Shown in pieces: positions 36,609 to 45,206 of a stretch of DNA of 64,000 nt (the first letter of the stretch is position 1; each line of letters starts with the position of its first letter). The stretch comes from Lachnospiraceae bacterium (GTDB lineage Bacteria; Bacillota; Clostridia; Lachnospirales; Lachnospiraceae). The translations under genes and the position numbers were made by a program. The notes beneath the pieces are model-generated. The model was not told where the DNA came from. It searched no databases and saw only the letters and a program-made list of their open reading frames with translations. Location: the NCBI GenBank assembly GCA_017472605.1, contig JAFUPV010000005.1, positions 62,001 through 126,000 of the forward strand. The letters run 5' to 3'.

Positions 36609-37355
36609 TTGATTCAGGAAAGCATTAGAAGGCACCGGAGGCGCAAGCGGATGGTGCAGGGGATACTGGTGGCGATAGTGATTTTTGCTGCTGTCGCCAC
36701 AATTCTTTTTTTCAGCACGGATCTGACCAGGATTACGGTAACAGGAACTACATACATCCCTCAGGAAACGGCAGCTCAGATGGTGTTCTCGACCAGGATG
36801 GAAAAGCGCACGTTCTATGCCCGATTCTGTGATCTGTTCGGCAGAAAGAAGGATCTGCCGATGATCCGGTCCTACGAGCTGATTTTTGACGGTATGAATG
36901 CGGTCACAGTGGAGGTAGAGGAAGAACCGGTTGTCTGCGGCATCCGCTATGTGGACAGCTATCTTTACTTTGATCAGGAAGGCTATCTGCTGTCCAGCGG
37001 AAAGGAGCCGATCGAAGATGTGGTTCTCCTGGAGGGCATTGTGATCCGGCAGCCCATGCTCTATAAGCAGATTCAGACAGAGGAACAGGAACTTTTTGAA
37101 GGGGTTCTGGAAGTGACCCGTCTGATGGAAGGCTATGGGATCCGGGCCGATGTGATTTCCTGCGGCGACGACAATACCATCGCGCTTCTGATGGATACAG
37201 TAACTGTGAAGCTGGGAAATGTGGAGCACATGGAAGGCAAGCTTTCCGAGCTGCGCTTTATGCAGGCGGATCTGGAGGGGCTGCGGGGGACTCTGTATCT
37301 TGACACCTATGGGGAGCAGGGAAGCACCGGTTCATATATTTTTGAACGGGATTGA
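36609..37355 (+). CDS. ftsQ: Cell division protein DivIB/FtsQ
   Basis: The 248-residue bitopic protein has a short basic cytoplasmic tail (RRHRRRKRM), one membrane segment near residues 18-38, and a POTRA-type outer domain beginning LTRITVTGTTYIPQETAAQM. FtsQ/DivIB links FtsL and DivIC at the septum. It uses a TTG start at 36609 with AGAGGAG seven bases upstream. The position between murA and ftsZ supports the call; ftsA, usual at this point in Bacillus, is missing. Confidence 0.88.
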   Translation: MIQESIRRHRRRKRMVQGILVAIVIFAAVATILFFSTDLTRITVTGTTYIPQETAAQMVFSTRMEKRTFYARFCDLFGRKKDLPMIRSYELIFDGMNAVTVEVEEEPVVCGIRYVDSYLYFDQEGYLLSSGKEPIEDVVLLEGIVIRQPMLYKQIQTEEQELFEGVLEVTRLMEGYGIRADVISCGDDNTIALLMDTVTVKLGNVEHMEGKLSELRFMQADLEGLRGTLYLDTYGEQGSTGSYIFERD

Positions 37356-37364
37356 GATTTTTTC

Positions 37365-37393
37365 TTGCAAAAATGGAAAGAGTATATTATAAT
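37365..37393 (+). promoter_or_regulatory. Distal ftsZ promoter
   Basis: TTGCAA (37365-37370) and TATAAT (37388-37393) are separated by 17 bases, about 170 bases before the ftsZ start codon. Confidence 0.75.
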
Positions 37394-37501
37394 GGAATGC
37401 AGAATGCGGTGCGCAGGTCTTTTTGTTGTGTTTTACTTGTAAAACAATGAGAGACCGGGTGCCGGATATCGGAAAAAAATTGGGAAATTTCAAAAATCCA
37501 G

Positions 37502-37530
37502 TTGATTATTTCCGGATTTGATACTATAGT
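37502..37530 (+). promoter_or_regulatory. Proximal ftsZ promoter
   Basis: TTGATT (37502-37507) and TATAGT (37525-37530) are 17 bases apart and 34 bases before the ftsZ start. Two promoters allow ftsZ to be expressed apart from the upstream cluster. Confidence 0.7.
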
Positions 37531-37563
37531 AAATAAGATAGAAGAATTAAGGAGGAGAAAACC

Positions 37564-38718
37564 TTGTTAGAGATTAAGATAAATGAATCCGAGGGTTCCG
37601 CAAAAATTGTAGTTGTCGGTGTTGGCGGTGCAGGAAATAACGCAGTTAACCGGATGGTTGACGAAGATATTGTTGGTGTTGAGTTTGTCGGTGTAAACAC
37701 AGACAAGCAGGCACTTCAGTTCTGCAAGGCTCCGACTGCGATCCAGATCGGCGAGAAGCTGACCAAGGGTCTTGGTGCAGGTGCAAAGCCTGAAATCGGC
37801 GAGAAGGCTGCTGAAGAAAACATGGATGAGTTAAAGGAAGCCATGAAGGGTGCCGACATGGTATTCGTTACCTGCGGTATGGGCGGCGGTACCGGAACCG
37901 GTGCAGCTCCGATTATCGCTTCTCTGGCAAAGGAAATGGGTATCCTGACCGTTGGTGTTGTGACCAAGCCGTTCGCGTTCGAGGGAAGAGCGCGCATGAA
38001 CAATGCCCAGAACGGTATTGACAAGCTGAAGGAGTCCGTTGATACCCTGATCGTAATCCCCAATGATAAGCTGCTTCAGCTGGTTGACAGAAGAACAACC
38101 ATGCCGGAGGCTCTGAAGAAGGCAGACGAGGTTCTGCAGCAGGCAGTTCAGGGAATCACTGACCTGATCAACATTCCTGGCCTGATCAACCTTGACTTTG
38201 CTGACGTACAGACAGTAATGAAGGACAAGGGCATTGCCCACATCGGTATCGGAAGCGCAAGCGGCGACGACAAGGCAATCGACGCAATGAAGATCGCTGT
38301 TTCCAGCCCGCTTCTTGAGACCACCATCGAGGGCGCAACCAATGTCCTGATCAATATTACCGGTGACATCAGTCTTCCGGAGGTTCACGAAGCTGCAAGC
38401 TACGTTCAGGAGCTTGCCGGTGATGACGCGAACATCATCTTCGGTGCTACATACGATGACAGCGCTGCTGATGAAGTAACAATCACTGTAATCGCTACCG
38501 GTGTGGAAGACAAGAACATGGAAGACGGAATGGCAAGTGCCGCTGCCAGAAAGTCAACCGGCGCAAAGGCTTCTGATTTCGCATACCGTGCTCCGTCCTC
38601 CTCTTCCAGAGACTACAGCAGAGAAGAGCCGAAGTTTGATCCGATCGGCTATGGCGTACCGAAGCCACAGAAAGAGATCAAGGATATCAGCATCCCGAAT
38701 TTCTTAAAGCGCAGCTGA
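37564..38718 (+). CDS. ftsZ: Cell division protein FtsZ
   Basis: The 384-residue tubulin homologue polymerises with GTP into the division ring. [18 protein letters not shown] is the N-terminal nucleotide loop, [15 protein letters not shown] the tubulin signature near residue 105, and [10 protein letters not shown]-type and DFADVQTVM segments follow. A variable linker leads to the conserved C-terminal tail [10 protein letters not shown] that binds membrane anchors. It starts with TTG 37564 behind AAGGAGGAG, and a strong terminator follows. With ftsA absent from the cluster, SepF or another anchor probably tethers the ring. Confidence 0.98.
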   Translation: MLEIKINESEGSAKIVVVGVGGAGNNAVNRMVDEDIVGVEFVGVNTDKQALQFCKAPTAIQIGEKLTKGLGAGAKPEIGEKAAEENMDELKEAMKGADMVFVTCGMGGGTGTGAAPIIASLAKEMGILTVGVVTKPFAFEGRARMNNAQNGIDKLKESVDTLIVIPNDKLLQLVDRRTTMPEALKKADEVLQQAVQGITDLINIPGLINLDFADVQTVMKDKGIAHIGIGSASGDDKAIDAMKIAVSSPLLETTIEGATNVLINITGDISLPEVHEAASYVQELAGDDANIIFGATYDDSAADEVTITVIATGVEDKNMEDGMASAAARKSTGAKASDFAYRAPSSSSRDYSREEPKFDPIGYGVPKPQKEIKDISIPNFLKRS

Positions 38719-38759
38719 TCTGATTTCCTTCATTTCAATGCAATCCTTACAGGAATCAC

Positions 38760-38792
38760 AGAACCTGTCCTTTTGGACAGGTTCTTTTTTTG
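38760..38792 (+). terminator. Terminator after ftsZ
   Basis: AGAACCTGTCC pairs with GGACAGGTTCT around TTTT, followed by seven T residues. It lies only 25 bases before the spoIIGA start. Confidence 0.95.
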
Positions 38793-38817
38793 TGCGCGGA
38801 TACATATACTGAACCGT

Positions 38818-39603
38818 ATGATTGCAATTGATGTTTATTTTTTTCTGAATCTGGCGTTTGACCTGATTCTATTGCAGGCGGTTCTCCTGCGGATGAAAAA
38901 ACGCTGCCGGATCCGGCGCCTTCTGTTGGCAGCGTTAATCGGGGCGCTCTGGAGCTGTGTGATTCTTCTCAACCCCGGTCTGCCGGCTGCCGGTGTGGTA
39001 AACTGGCTTCTTTGTCCTCTGCTGATGTGCCGGATTGTCAAAGCAGGAACGGATAAGCGTGAAACATTGTTTGCTTATATCTGGTTTTATGTTCTGGCAT
39101 GCAGCGGAAGCGGTTTGATGAACCTGATCTCTTCCATGACAAATCGCACGTATCGCGGACCGGTTCTGATTGCGTGGATGATGCTTGTTCAGCTGGTTCT
39201 TGCATGGATCTGGACCGTTTTGCAGAGAAAGGAGGATGATGAAACGTTGTTTTGCAAAACGGAACTGATCTGCCGGGGAAAGCGGGTCGAGCTGACCGGA
39301 ATCTGGGATACAGGCAACCGGCTCTGCAGCTTAACCGGAAGAGCAGTTCATGTGATCGATCCATCAACGGCAGATGCGCTGTTTGGGCAGATGGACTTGC
39401 TGGAATGGAAAGGAGTTCAGATGGTTCCCTTTTGCGCAGTGGGAAAGGAGGGATGTATGACCGCTGTTCCGGTGGAATCCATGACTGTCTGGCGTGGAAA
39501 AAAGCGGTTTCATGTGGAAGATCCGCTTCTCGGTGTTAGTGAAACAATGTTTTACAATGGAAAGAACTATCAGATCATTATTAGTCCCCGGGAGTTTCGG
39601 TAA
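38818..39603 (+). CDS. spoIIGA: Sigma-E processing protease SpoIIGA
   Basis: This 261-residue membrane protease cleaves the pro-sequence of sigma-E in the mother cell at engulfment. Five hydrophobic segments lie in the N-terminal half (first: VYFFLNLAFDLILLQAVLL). The C-terminal aspartic protease-like half has GIWDTGNRLCSL with the catalytic DTG. I chose ATG 38818, although the ribosome site is poor, because the family starts MIAIDVYFF; the longer frame begins inside the ftsZ terminator. sigE follows 178 bases later, an unusually long gap for this pair. No Spo0A box was seen just before this gene. Confidence 0.9.
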   Translation: MIAIDVYFFLNLAFDLILLQAVLLRMKKRCRIRRLLLAALIGALWSCVILLNPGLPAAGVVNWLLCPLLMCRIVKAGTDKRETLFAYIWFYVLACSGSGLMNLISSMTNRTYRGPVLIAWMMLVQLVLAWIWTVLQRKEDDETLFCKTELICRGKRVELTGIWDTGNRLCSLTGRAVHVIDPSTADALFGQMDLLEWKGVQMVPFCAVGKEGCMTAVPVESMTVWRGKKRFHVEDPLLGVSETMFYNGKNYQIIISPREFR

Positions 39604-39676
39604 GGAAGAAAGGAAGGGGAAACAGATGCGGAATCTGTCGATTCTTCCGAGCAATTTCCCTGGATCACACTGCCGC

Positions 39677-39710
39677 TTCGACAGATTGTTTATCTCTGGC
39701 ATGATATGAT
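39677..39710 (+). promoter_or_regulatory. Candidate Spo0A-dependent promoter for sigE
   Basis: TTCGACA (39677-39683) is a perfect reverse-orientation Spo0A box (TGTCGAA on the - strand). It lies 22 bases before TATGAT (39705-39710), which is the unusual spacing known for the Bacillus spoIIG promoter. A near-match box TGTCGAT lies at 39636-39642. The promoter falls between spoIIGA and sigE, not before spoIIGA. Confidence 0.5.
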
Positions 39711-39781
39711 AGGCAGGACTGGATCCGAACCGTACCGGCTGACAGGGTCACAGTCCAATAAAATGGGAGGAATGATGGCTT

Positions 39782-40513
39782 ATGGCAGAAAAAAAACGTG
39801 GGCTCTGGACACGGGGCATGTTTGCGTTCCGCAGCATCCTCTATCCAAACGGGGGAGAGATTTACTACATAGGCGGAGCAGATGTGCTTCCTCAGCCTCT
39901 TGAGGCAAAACAGGAAGAGAAATGGATTGAAAAGCTTTCAACAGAAGATGCGAAGGAGGCAAAATCACAGCTGATCGAGCATAATCTGAGACTTGTTGTG
40001 TATATTGCCAAGCGGTTTGAAAATACGGGAGTCGGTGTGGAGGATCTGATCTCCATCGGTACCATTGGACTGATCAAGGCGATCAACACATTCAACTGTG
40101 ACAAGAAGATCAAGCTGGCGACCTATGCGTCGCGCTGCATTGAGAATGAAATCCTAATGTACCTGCGCAGAAACAGCAAATTGAAGATGGAGGTTTCCAT
40201 TGATGAACCGCTGAATGTGGATTGGGACGGCAACGAGCTTCTGTTGTCGGACATTCTTGGGACGGATGAGGATGTGATCTACCGGGACATGGAGCAGGAG
40301 GCGGAACGGGTTCAGCTGACACAGGCTCTGAGTCGTCTGTCGGACAGGGAACGGCAGATTGTGGATCTTCGCTATGGTCTGAATTCTGCAGATGACCGGG
40401 AGATGACGCAGAAGGAGGTGGCAGATTTGCTTGGCATTTCCCAGTCCTACATTTCCAGACTGGAGAAGAAGATCATCAAGCGTCTGAAGAAGGAGATGAT
40501 GAAGGTCGGATAG
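39782..40513 (+). CDS. sigE: RNA polymerase sporulation sigma factor SigE
   Basis: The 243-residue sigma factor directs early mother-cell transcription. The N-terminal pro-sequence (residues 1 to about 32) ends [11 protein letters not shown], matching the SpoIIGA cleavage region of Bacillus pro-sigma-E. Region 2 is visible in [26 protein letters not shown] and [17 protein letters not shown], and region 4 in [15 protein letters not shown] followed by [24 protein letters not shown] lies about 11 bases before ATG 39782. spoIIGA precedes it and sigG follows 5.6 kb downstream. Confidence 0.96.
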   Translation: MAEKKRGLWTRGMFAFRSILYPNGGEIYYIGGADVLPQPLEAKQEEKWIEKLSTEDAKEAKSQLIEHNLRLVVYIAKRFENTGVGVEDLISIGTIGLIKAINTFNCDKKIKLATYASRCIENEILMYLRRNSKLKMEVSIDEPLNVDWDGNELLLSDILGTDEDVIYRDMEQEAERVQLTQALSRLSDRERQIVDLRYGLNSADDREMTQKEVADLLGISQSYISRLEKKIIKRLKKEMMKVG

Positions 40514-40549
40514 AGAGAAAAAATCTCTGAGAAACCGATTGGAAAGAAC

Positions 40550-40578
40550 TGGACAAAAACTGAGGATTTCGCTATACT
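40550..40578 (+). promoter_or_regulatory. Promoter of the ABC-F gene
   Basis: TGGACA (40550-40555) and TATACT (40573-40578) are 17 bases apart. A short CGGCAG/CTGCCG stem lies in the leader just after it. Confidence 0.65.
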
Positions 40579-40629
40579 TTCAACGAGAGAAACGGCAGAT
40601 TAAGCTGCCGTGAGGAAGGGATGAGACCA

Positions 40630-42456
40630 ATGAATTTACTGTCACTGGAACAGGCAGATAAGGTATATGGAGAAAAAACGCTGCTGCGGCATGTGGATTT
40701 CTTCCTGAATGAAGGCGATAAGGTCGGAATAATCGGAATCAACGGAACCGGAAAGTCAACACTTCTGAGAATTCTGGCAGGAACAGAAGAACCGGATGAT
40801 GGAAAAAGGACTGTGGCCAACCATGCGGTAATGCGGATGCTGGAGCAGAATCCGGCTATGCCGGCAGAAATGCCGGTACTGGAATATGTACTGTCTCAGG
40901 AGAAGGAAGAGGAGCGCTGGCTTCTGGAAAGCGATGCGAAGACGCTTCTGACGACCTTTGATTTAAATGATTACACGAAGCCCTGCGGTCAGCTGTCCGG
41001 AGGACAGAAGAAACGCGCCGCTCTGGCAAGAGTTCTTCTGAAGCCGGCAGATATCCTGATTCTGGATGAGCCGACGAACCATCTGGATACTGCCATGTCT
41101 GACTGGCTGGAGGACTTTCTGAAAAAGTACCGGGGTGCCCTGATCATGGTTACCCATGACCGGTACTTTCTGGATCAGGTGACGAACCGGATCGTGGAAA
41201 TTGACCATGCTGCTCTGTATTCCTACGAGGAAAACTATTCCGGTTATCTGGAGAAGAAGGCGCAGCGGGAGCAGAGTGAGGACGCATCCGCGGCGAAGCG
41301 GAGAAACATTCTGCGCACAGAGCTGGAGTGGCTTCACCGGGGAGCACGGGCCCGTTCCACCAAACAGAAAGCGCACATTCAGCGGATTGAGGCAATGCAG
41401 CAGCAGAAGGATCCGATCCATGACCGTCAGGTTGAGCTTTCCAGCATCAGCACAAGGCTGGGCCGGACGACTCTGGAGCTGGAAGGAATCTGCAAGGGAT
41501 ACGATGGGAAGGAGTACATCAGAGACTTTTCCTACATTTTTCTTAAAGGCGACCGGATCGGTATCATCGGACCCAATGGCTGCGGAAAAACAACACTGAT
41601 GAAGATTCTCTCCGGCAGCATGGAGCCGGACGCTGGAAGCAGAAACGCCGGCATCACGCTGAAACTCGGATACTATACACAGGAAATCGCTTCGGATGCA
41701 TCAGCAGGACTGGCATACATGGATCCCCAAAAGCGGGTCATCGATTACATTCGGGACACGGCAGAATATGTACAGACGACGGAAGGACTGGTGTCTGCGT
41801 CGGTGATGCTTGACCGATTCCTTTTTCCGCCGTCTGCGCAGTACCAGCTGATCCGCAATCTGTCCGGTGGTGAGAAGAAACGTCTCTATCTGCTGCGCGT
41901 GCTGATGGAAGCGCCGAATCTGCTGCTTCTGGATGAGCCGGCCAATGATCTGGACATTCAGACGATGACAGTTCTGGAGGACTATCTGGACCGGTTTGAC
42001 GGAATTGTGGTCACCGTTTCCCACGACCGTTATTTTCTGGACCGCTGCGTGAAACGGATTTTTGCCTTTGAGCCGGATCACAGACTCCGTCAGTTTGAAG
42101 GCGGATACAGTGACTATGCGGCGGTGAAAAGACAGGAAGAGGAGCTGTTGAAAGAGCAGGAAGCACCGAAAAAAGAGACGGCTGTCCGCAATGACAAAGG
42201 AAAACCGGTTCGTGAGAAAAAGCTGCGTTTCACGTTTCAGGAACAGAAGGACTATGAGACCATCGAAGAGGTGATCCGAAAGCTGGAGGAAGAGATTGCC
42301 GGTCTGGATCGGGAAATCGAGAAAGCGGCAACCGATTTCGGTAAACTGAGAGGGCTGATGGAAGAAAAAGAGAAAAAGGAAGCACTCCTGGATGAAAAGA
42401 TGGATCGCTGGATGTATCTGATGGATCTGGCTGAAAAAATTGAAGCGCAGAAATAA
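40630..42456 (+). CDS. ABC-F family ATP-binding protein (Uup-like)
   Basis: This 608-residue protein has two ABC ATPase domains and no membrane part, so it acts on the ribosome or nucleic acid instead of transport. Walker A motifs are GINGTGKST and GPNGCGKTT, signature motifs LSGGQKKR and LSGGEKKR, and Walker B regions ILDEPTNHLD and LLDEPANDLD. The linker between domains is charged. The last ~80 residues form a Glu/Lys-rich coiled coil like that of Uup. ATG 40630 has AAGGG nine bases upstream; ATG 40621 abuts the ribosome site. Antibiotic protection cannot be inferred. Confidence 0.92.
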   Translation: MNLLSLEQADKVYGEKTLLRHVDFFLNEGDKVGIIGINGTGKSTLLRILAGTEEPDDGKRTVANHAVMRMLEQNPAMPAEMPVLEYVLSQEKEEERWLLESDAKTLLTTFDLNDYTKPCGQLSGGQKKRAALARVLLKPADILILDEPTNHLDTAMSDWLEDFLKKYRGALIMVTHDRYFLDQVTNRIVEIDHAALYSYEENYSGYLEKKAQREQSEDASAAKRRNILRTELEWLHRGARARSTKQKAHIQRIEAMQQQKDPIHDRQVELSSISTRLGRTTLELEGICKGYDGKEYIRDFSYIFLKGDRIGIIGPNGCGKTTLMKILSGSMEPDAGSRNAGITLKLGYYTQEIASDASAGLAYMDPQKRVIDYIRDTAEYVQTTEGLVSASVMLDRFLFPPSAQYQLIRNLSGGEKKRLYLLRVLMEAPNLLLLDEPANDLDIQTMTVLEDYLDRFDGIVVTVSHDRYFLDRCVKRIFAFEPDHRLRQFEGGYSDYAAVKRQEEELLKEQEAPKKETAVRNDKGKPVREKKLRFTFQEQKDYETIEEVIRKLEEEIAGLDREIEKAATDFGKLRGLMEEKEKKEALLDEKMDRWMYLMDLAEKIEAQK

Positions 42457-42504
42457 GGATAAGCGGCTGACTTTCGGGCAGACTACTGAACAAAACTGAT
42501 TGAT

Positions 42505-42537
42505 AAAAGGCATCCTGCACGGCATCGGATGCCTTTT
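42505..42537 (+). terminator. Terminator after the ABC-F gene
   Basis: AAAAGGCATCC pairs exactly with GGATGCCTTTT around an 11-base loop. It lies within the longest open frame of the next gene, which argues for the later TTG start there. Confidence 0.85.
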
Positions 42538-42553
42538 GGGGAAGGAGACTGTT

Positions 42554-43621
42554 TTGTTTGGCAGAATGATTCGTAATGTAACGGTACGCTATGTGATCGG
42601 GATTTTCGGAGAACCGGCGATGGAAGCAAAGGTGGAGCTGGCGGATCACAGCGTCGGTACGGCTGTTGTTTCCAAGGATGCGTTTGAGGATCCGGATATG
42701 ATTCAGGGGCTGAGACCTCACGAGCAGCTTCGCAGCGCGCAGAGTGTGCTGAGGCAGACGGTGGAAGCGGCAGAACCGCTTTTGCGGGAATGGTTTCAGG
42801 GAATGGACGGGCTTAGCCAGCAGAAGCTGGATCAGAAGCTGACGCAGATGATACAGGAAATGAAGGTTGCGCTTCCGGCGGCGAAGCGCTGCGGCAGTGT
42901 GCTGATGCTGTCGGTATCGCTGGCGGCCGCCAGGGCTGCCGCACAGAGTCTTGGTGTTCCGCTGTACCGCTATCTTGGCGGTGTATCGGCAGACCGGATC
43001 CCGCAGCCGCTCTATGCCATGGTTGAAAAGCAGAGTCAGGATCGGGAACGGCTGGAGGTACTTCTGCTTCCGGCAGGAAATCAGACACTTCAGGAGAGCA
43101 TGTATCAGGTAACGCAGGTCTGGCATGTGCTGGAAGCAATCCTTTGTGAAGCAGGCGTGAAGACAGGGATGGGAAGACACGGAATTTATCTTCACGACAT
43201 GAAGACGGATGAGGAGGCTCTGGAATACATCCTGCGCGCAGCGGAAGATGCGGGATTTCTGCCGGAGCAGGATTTCAGGCTGGTGATTCCGGGGAAGAAT
43301 GGAATTGTCGCAAAAAAGATTCTGGAGAAGTATCCGGTGGAGAGGATTCCTGTTCCGACTGCCGGCATTCCGGAAATCTGCACTGTGACAAGAATTCTCC
43401 GGGAAGCACGTCTGGCCGGGCGGACCAGTGAGAAGCTGATGATTGGAACCAGTTACCGGGAGACAAATGATTCCTTCTGCGCAGATGTGGCGGCAGCTGT
43501 TTGTGCCGACTACTTCCGGATCGGAATTCCGGGAAACGGACAGGGAACAGCAAACATTAACCGGCTTCTGGAGATTGCCAATGAGCTGGAGCAGGCACCA
43601 TTGTCCCGTCCGCTTCTGTGA
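42554..43621 (+). CDS. Degenerate enolase paralogue (probable pseudoenzyme)
   Basis: The 355-residue protein aligns along its length with enolase (about 430 residues). IGIFGEPAMEAKVEL matches the N-terminal DSRGNPTVEVEV, LGVPLYRYLGGVSADRIPQP matches LYRYLGG, TDEEALEYILRAAEDAG matches NEEALE..I..AG, and ANINRLLEIANELE matches the C-terminal KYNQLLRIE. Catalytic positions are lost: DEGG reads GRHG, the metal-ligand block around SIEDGL is deleted, the catalytic Lys of IKFNQ is gone, SHRSGE reads SYR, and the last Lys reads Arg. It therefore cannot dehydrate 2-phosphoglycerate. I use TTG 42554 because AAGGAG lies six bases upstream and the earlier ATG precedes a terminator. Its role is unknown. 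Confidence 0.8.
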   Translation: MFGRMIRNVTVRYVIGIFGEPAMEAKVELADHSVGTAVVSKDAFEDPDMIQGLRPHEQLRSAQSVLRQTVEAAEPLLREWFQGMDGLSQQKLDQKLTQMIQEMKVALPAAKRCGSVLMLSVSLAAARAAAQSLGVPLYRYLGGVSADRIPQPLYAMVEKQSQDRERLEVLLLPAGNQTLQESMYQVTQVWHVLEAILCEAGVKTGMGRHGIYLHDMKTDEEALEYILRAAEDAGFLPEQDFRLVIPGKNGIVAKKILEKYPVERIPVPTAGIPEICTVTRILREARLAGRTSEKLMIGTSYRETNDSFCADVAAAVCADYFRIGIPGNGQGTANINRLLEIANELEQAPLSRPLL

Positions 43622-43703
43622 AACAGACGGAGGTTTCGCTTCGCCGTTACAAAAAGTTAATGAATCATTCGGGATAAATTTATGAATAGTTTAGAATGAA
43701 TCC

Positions 43704-43732
43704 TTGTTTTTTTCAATTTTTGGTATTATACT
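43704..43732 (+). promoter_or_regulatory. Promoter of the zinc-ribbon membrane protein transcript
   Basis: TTGTTT (43704-43709) and TATACT (43727-43732) are 17 bases apart. The transcript should begin near 43740, directly at the hairpin listed next, with a leader of about 145 bases. Confidence 0.6.
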
Positions 43733-43742
43733 GTTTTTACAG

Positions 43743-43771
43743 AACAAAGCAGTCCTCTGGACTGCTTTGTT
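43743..43771 (+). other. 5'-end hairpin in a long leader
   Basis: AACAAAGCAGTCC pairs perfectly with GGACTGCTTTGTT around TCT. No T tract follows, so it would sit at the very 5' end of the RNA, as a stabiliser, attenuator part or small RNA element. A looser CTGCAGG/CCTGCAG pairing lies further along the leader. No known riboswitch pattern is recognised. Confidence 0.5.
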
Positions 43772-43884
43772 GACGAGAGACAGGCAGCCGCGTGTTTTTC
43801 GCAGCCGCAGTCCTGCAGGAGAAGACAGGAAGCTGTTTCCATGCCTGCAGCTGTACAAATTTTAAGGAATTGAGAGGATGAGAG

Positions 43885-44295
43885 ATGAATCGGATTCGTG
43901 AATGGTTTGCCCGTTTTATGGTAGGACGATACGGCGCAGATGAGTTTTCCAGAACGCTGAACTATGTGGTTCTGACACTGTTAATCCTGTCCCTGTTTGT
44001 TCGGAACGGACTTCTTGAACTGGTGACGATCGCCCTTCTGATCTACAGCTACTTCCGCATGTTTTCCCGGAATCACAGCGCAAGATACCGCGAGAATCAG
44101 AAGTACCTGCAGATGACAGCGGACATCCGCCGCAAGTGGAACAGCTTTCTGAATGTGAATAAGCAGAGAAAGGATTTTCACATCTACACCTGCCCCAACA
44201 AGGACTGCCGCCAGAAGATCCGTGTTCCCCGCGGAAAAGGAAAGATTCAGGTGACCTGCCCGAAATGCCGCACCCAGTTTATTAAGAAGAGCTGA
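43885..44295 (+). CDS. Small membrane protein with C-terminal zinc ribbon
   Basis: I do not recognise a named family for this 136-residue protein. Two hydrophobic segments lie near residues 27-58 (YVVLTLLILSLFV, then LLELVTIALLIYSYF). The C-terminus carries a zinc-ribbon pair, CPNKDC and CPKC, about 25 residues apart, separated by basic residues (RVPRGKGKIQ), so the ribbon should face the cytoplasm. TTGAGAGG lies upstream of ATG 43885. It precedes the DUF5685 and J-domain genes in the same direction and may belong to their operon. Confidence 0.75.
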   Translation: MNRIREWFARFMVGRYGADEFSRTLNYVVLTLLILSLFVRNGLLELVTIALLIYSYFRMFSRNHSARYRENQKYLQMTADIRRKWNSFLNVNKQRKDFHIYTCPNKDCRQKIRVPRGKGKIQVTCPKCRTQFIKKS

Positions 44296-44345
44296 CCGGC
44301 AATGCGAAAAAGATTCCTGTTCAGGAGAAAAAAAGGTATACAAGT

Positions 44346-45206
44346 ATGTTTGGATATGTTACAATAAATCGTCAGGAACTGAAAGTAAAAGATCTGGATA
44401 CATACCAGGCCCATTACTGCGGACTCTGTTCTCAGCTTCGCAAACGCTATGGGCTTTTGGGCAGTGCTGTTTTGAATTATGACATGACGTTTCTGTCCCT
44501 CCTTTTATCCGGTCTCTATGAGGAAAAGGAGCATGTTCAGAAGAACCGGTGCGCGCTTCATCCCACAAAGCGGGGACAGTGCCAAAGAGTAACAAGAGCC
44601 AGCGCCTATGCTGCTGATATGAATTTTATGCTTGCTTACCACGATCTGATGGATGACTGGATCGATGAGCGTAACATTACTGCGAGACTTATTACGGCAG
44701 TCTACCATCGGAAATACCAGAAGGCCGCTGAAAAATATCCGCGCCAGCACAGGGCGATTGTCAACTATGTCCGTCAGCTCCACCGCTGTGAGAAGAAAAA
44801 ATCGGCAGATGTGGAGGAAGCAGCCAATCTGACGGGAAGGGCTCTGGCGGAACTCTATGTCTGGAAAGAGGATATGTGGGCACCTCATCTGCGGCAGATG
44901 GGGTTTGCTCTGGGAAAGTTTATCTATCTGATGGACGCCTATGAAGATGTGGAGAAGGACAGAAAGAACGGAAGCTATAACCCGTTCCTTCCTCTCTATG
45001 AACAGAACAGGCTGGAGGAAAAGGCGCAAGAGTATCTGAAACTGATCATGGGCGACTGCTGCCGTGCCTTTGAAATGCTGCCGATTCTGCAGCATGCCGA
45101 TCTTTTACGCAACATTCTGTATTCAGGTATCTGGATGAAATTTGCAGCGGTCAGCAAAAAGCGCCGCCACAGTGCAGAAGGAAAGAAGAAAAATGGATCC
45201 ATATAA
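44346..45206 (+). CDS. DUF5685 family protein
   Basis: This 286-residue protein matches DUF5685, an uncharacterised clostridial family. The N-terminus [25 protein letters not shown] leads into [11 protein letters not shown] with paired cysteines, and further cysteines lie near residues 68-78. The rest is helical. Two acidic helices, [10 protein letters not shown] and [12 protein letters not shown], resemble the paired aspartate motifs of all-helical prenyl-transferring enzymes, but I infer no activity. It overlaps the J-domain gene by 14 bases, which suggests a functional link. Confidence 0.8.
   Translation: MFGYVTINRQELKVKDLDTYQAHYCGLCSQLRKRYGLLGSAVLNYDMTFLSLLLSGLYEEKEHVQKNRCALHPTKRGQCQRVTRASAYAADMNFMLAYHDLMDDWIDERNITARLITAVYHRKYQKAAEKYPRQHRAIVNYVRQLHRCEKKKSADVEEAANLTGRALAELYVWKEDMWAPHLRQMGFALGKFIYLMDAYEDVEKDRKNGSYNPFLPLYEQNRLEEKAQEYLKLIMGDCCRAFEMLPILQHADLLRNILYSGIWMKFAAVSKKRRHSAEGKKKNGSI

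Noticed and set aside
38793-38817. Possible Spo0A-controlled promoter directly before spoIIGA
   Set aside because: Only 25 bases separate the ftsZ terminator from the start; no TGTCGAA box or clear -35 was seen.
40514-40540. AGAGA/TCTCT hairpin after sigE
   Set aside because: Five-base stem without T tract; too weak to call a terminator.
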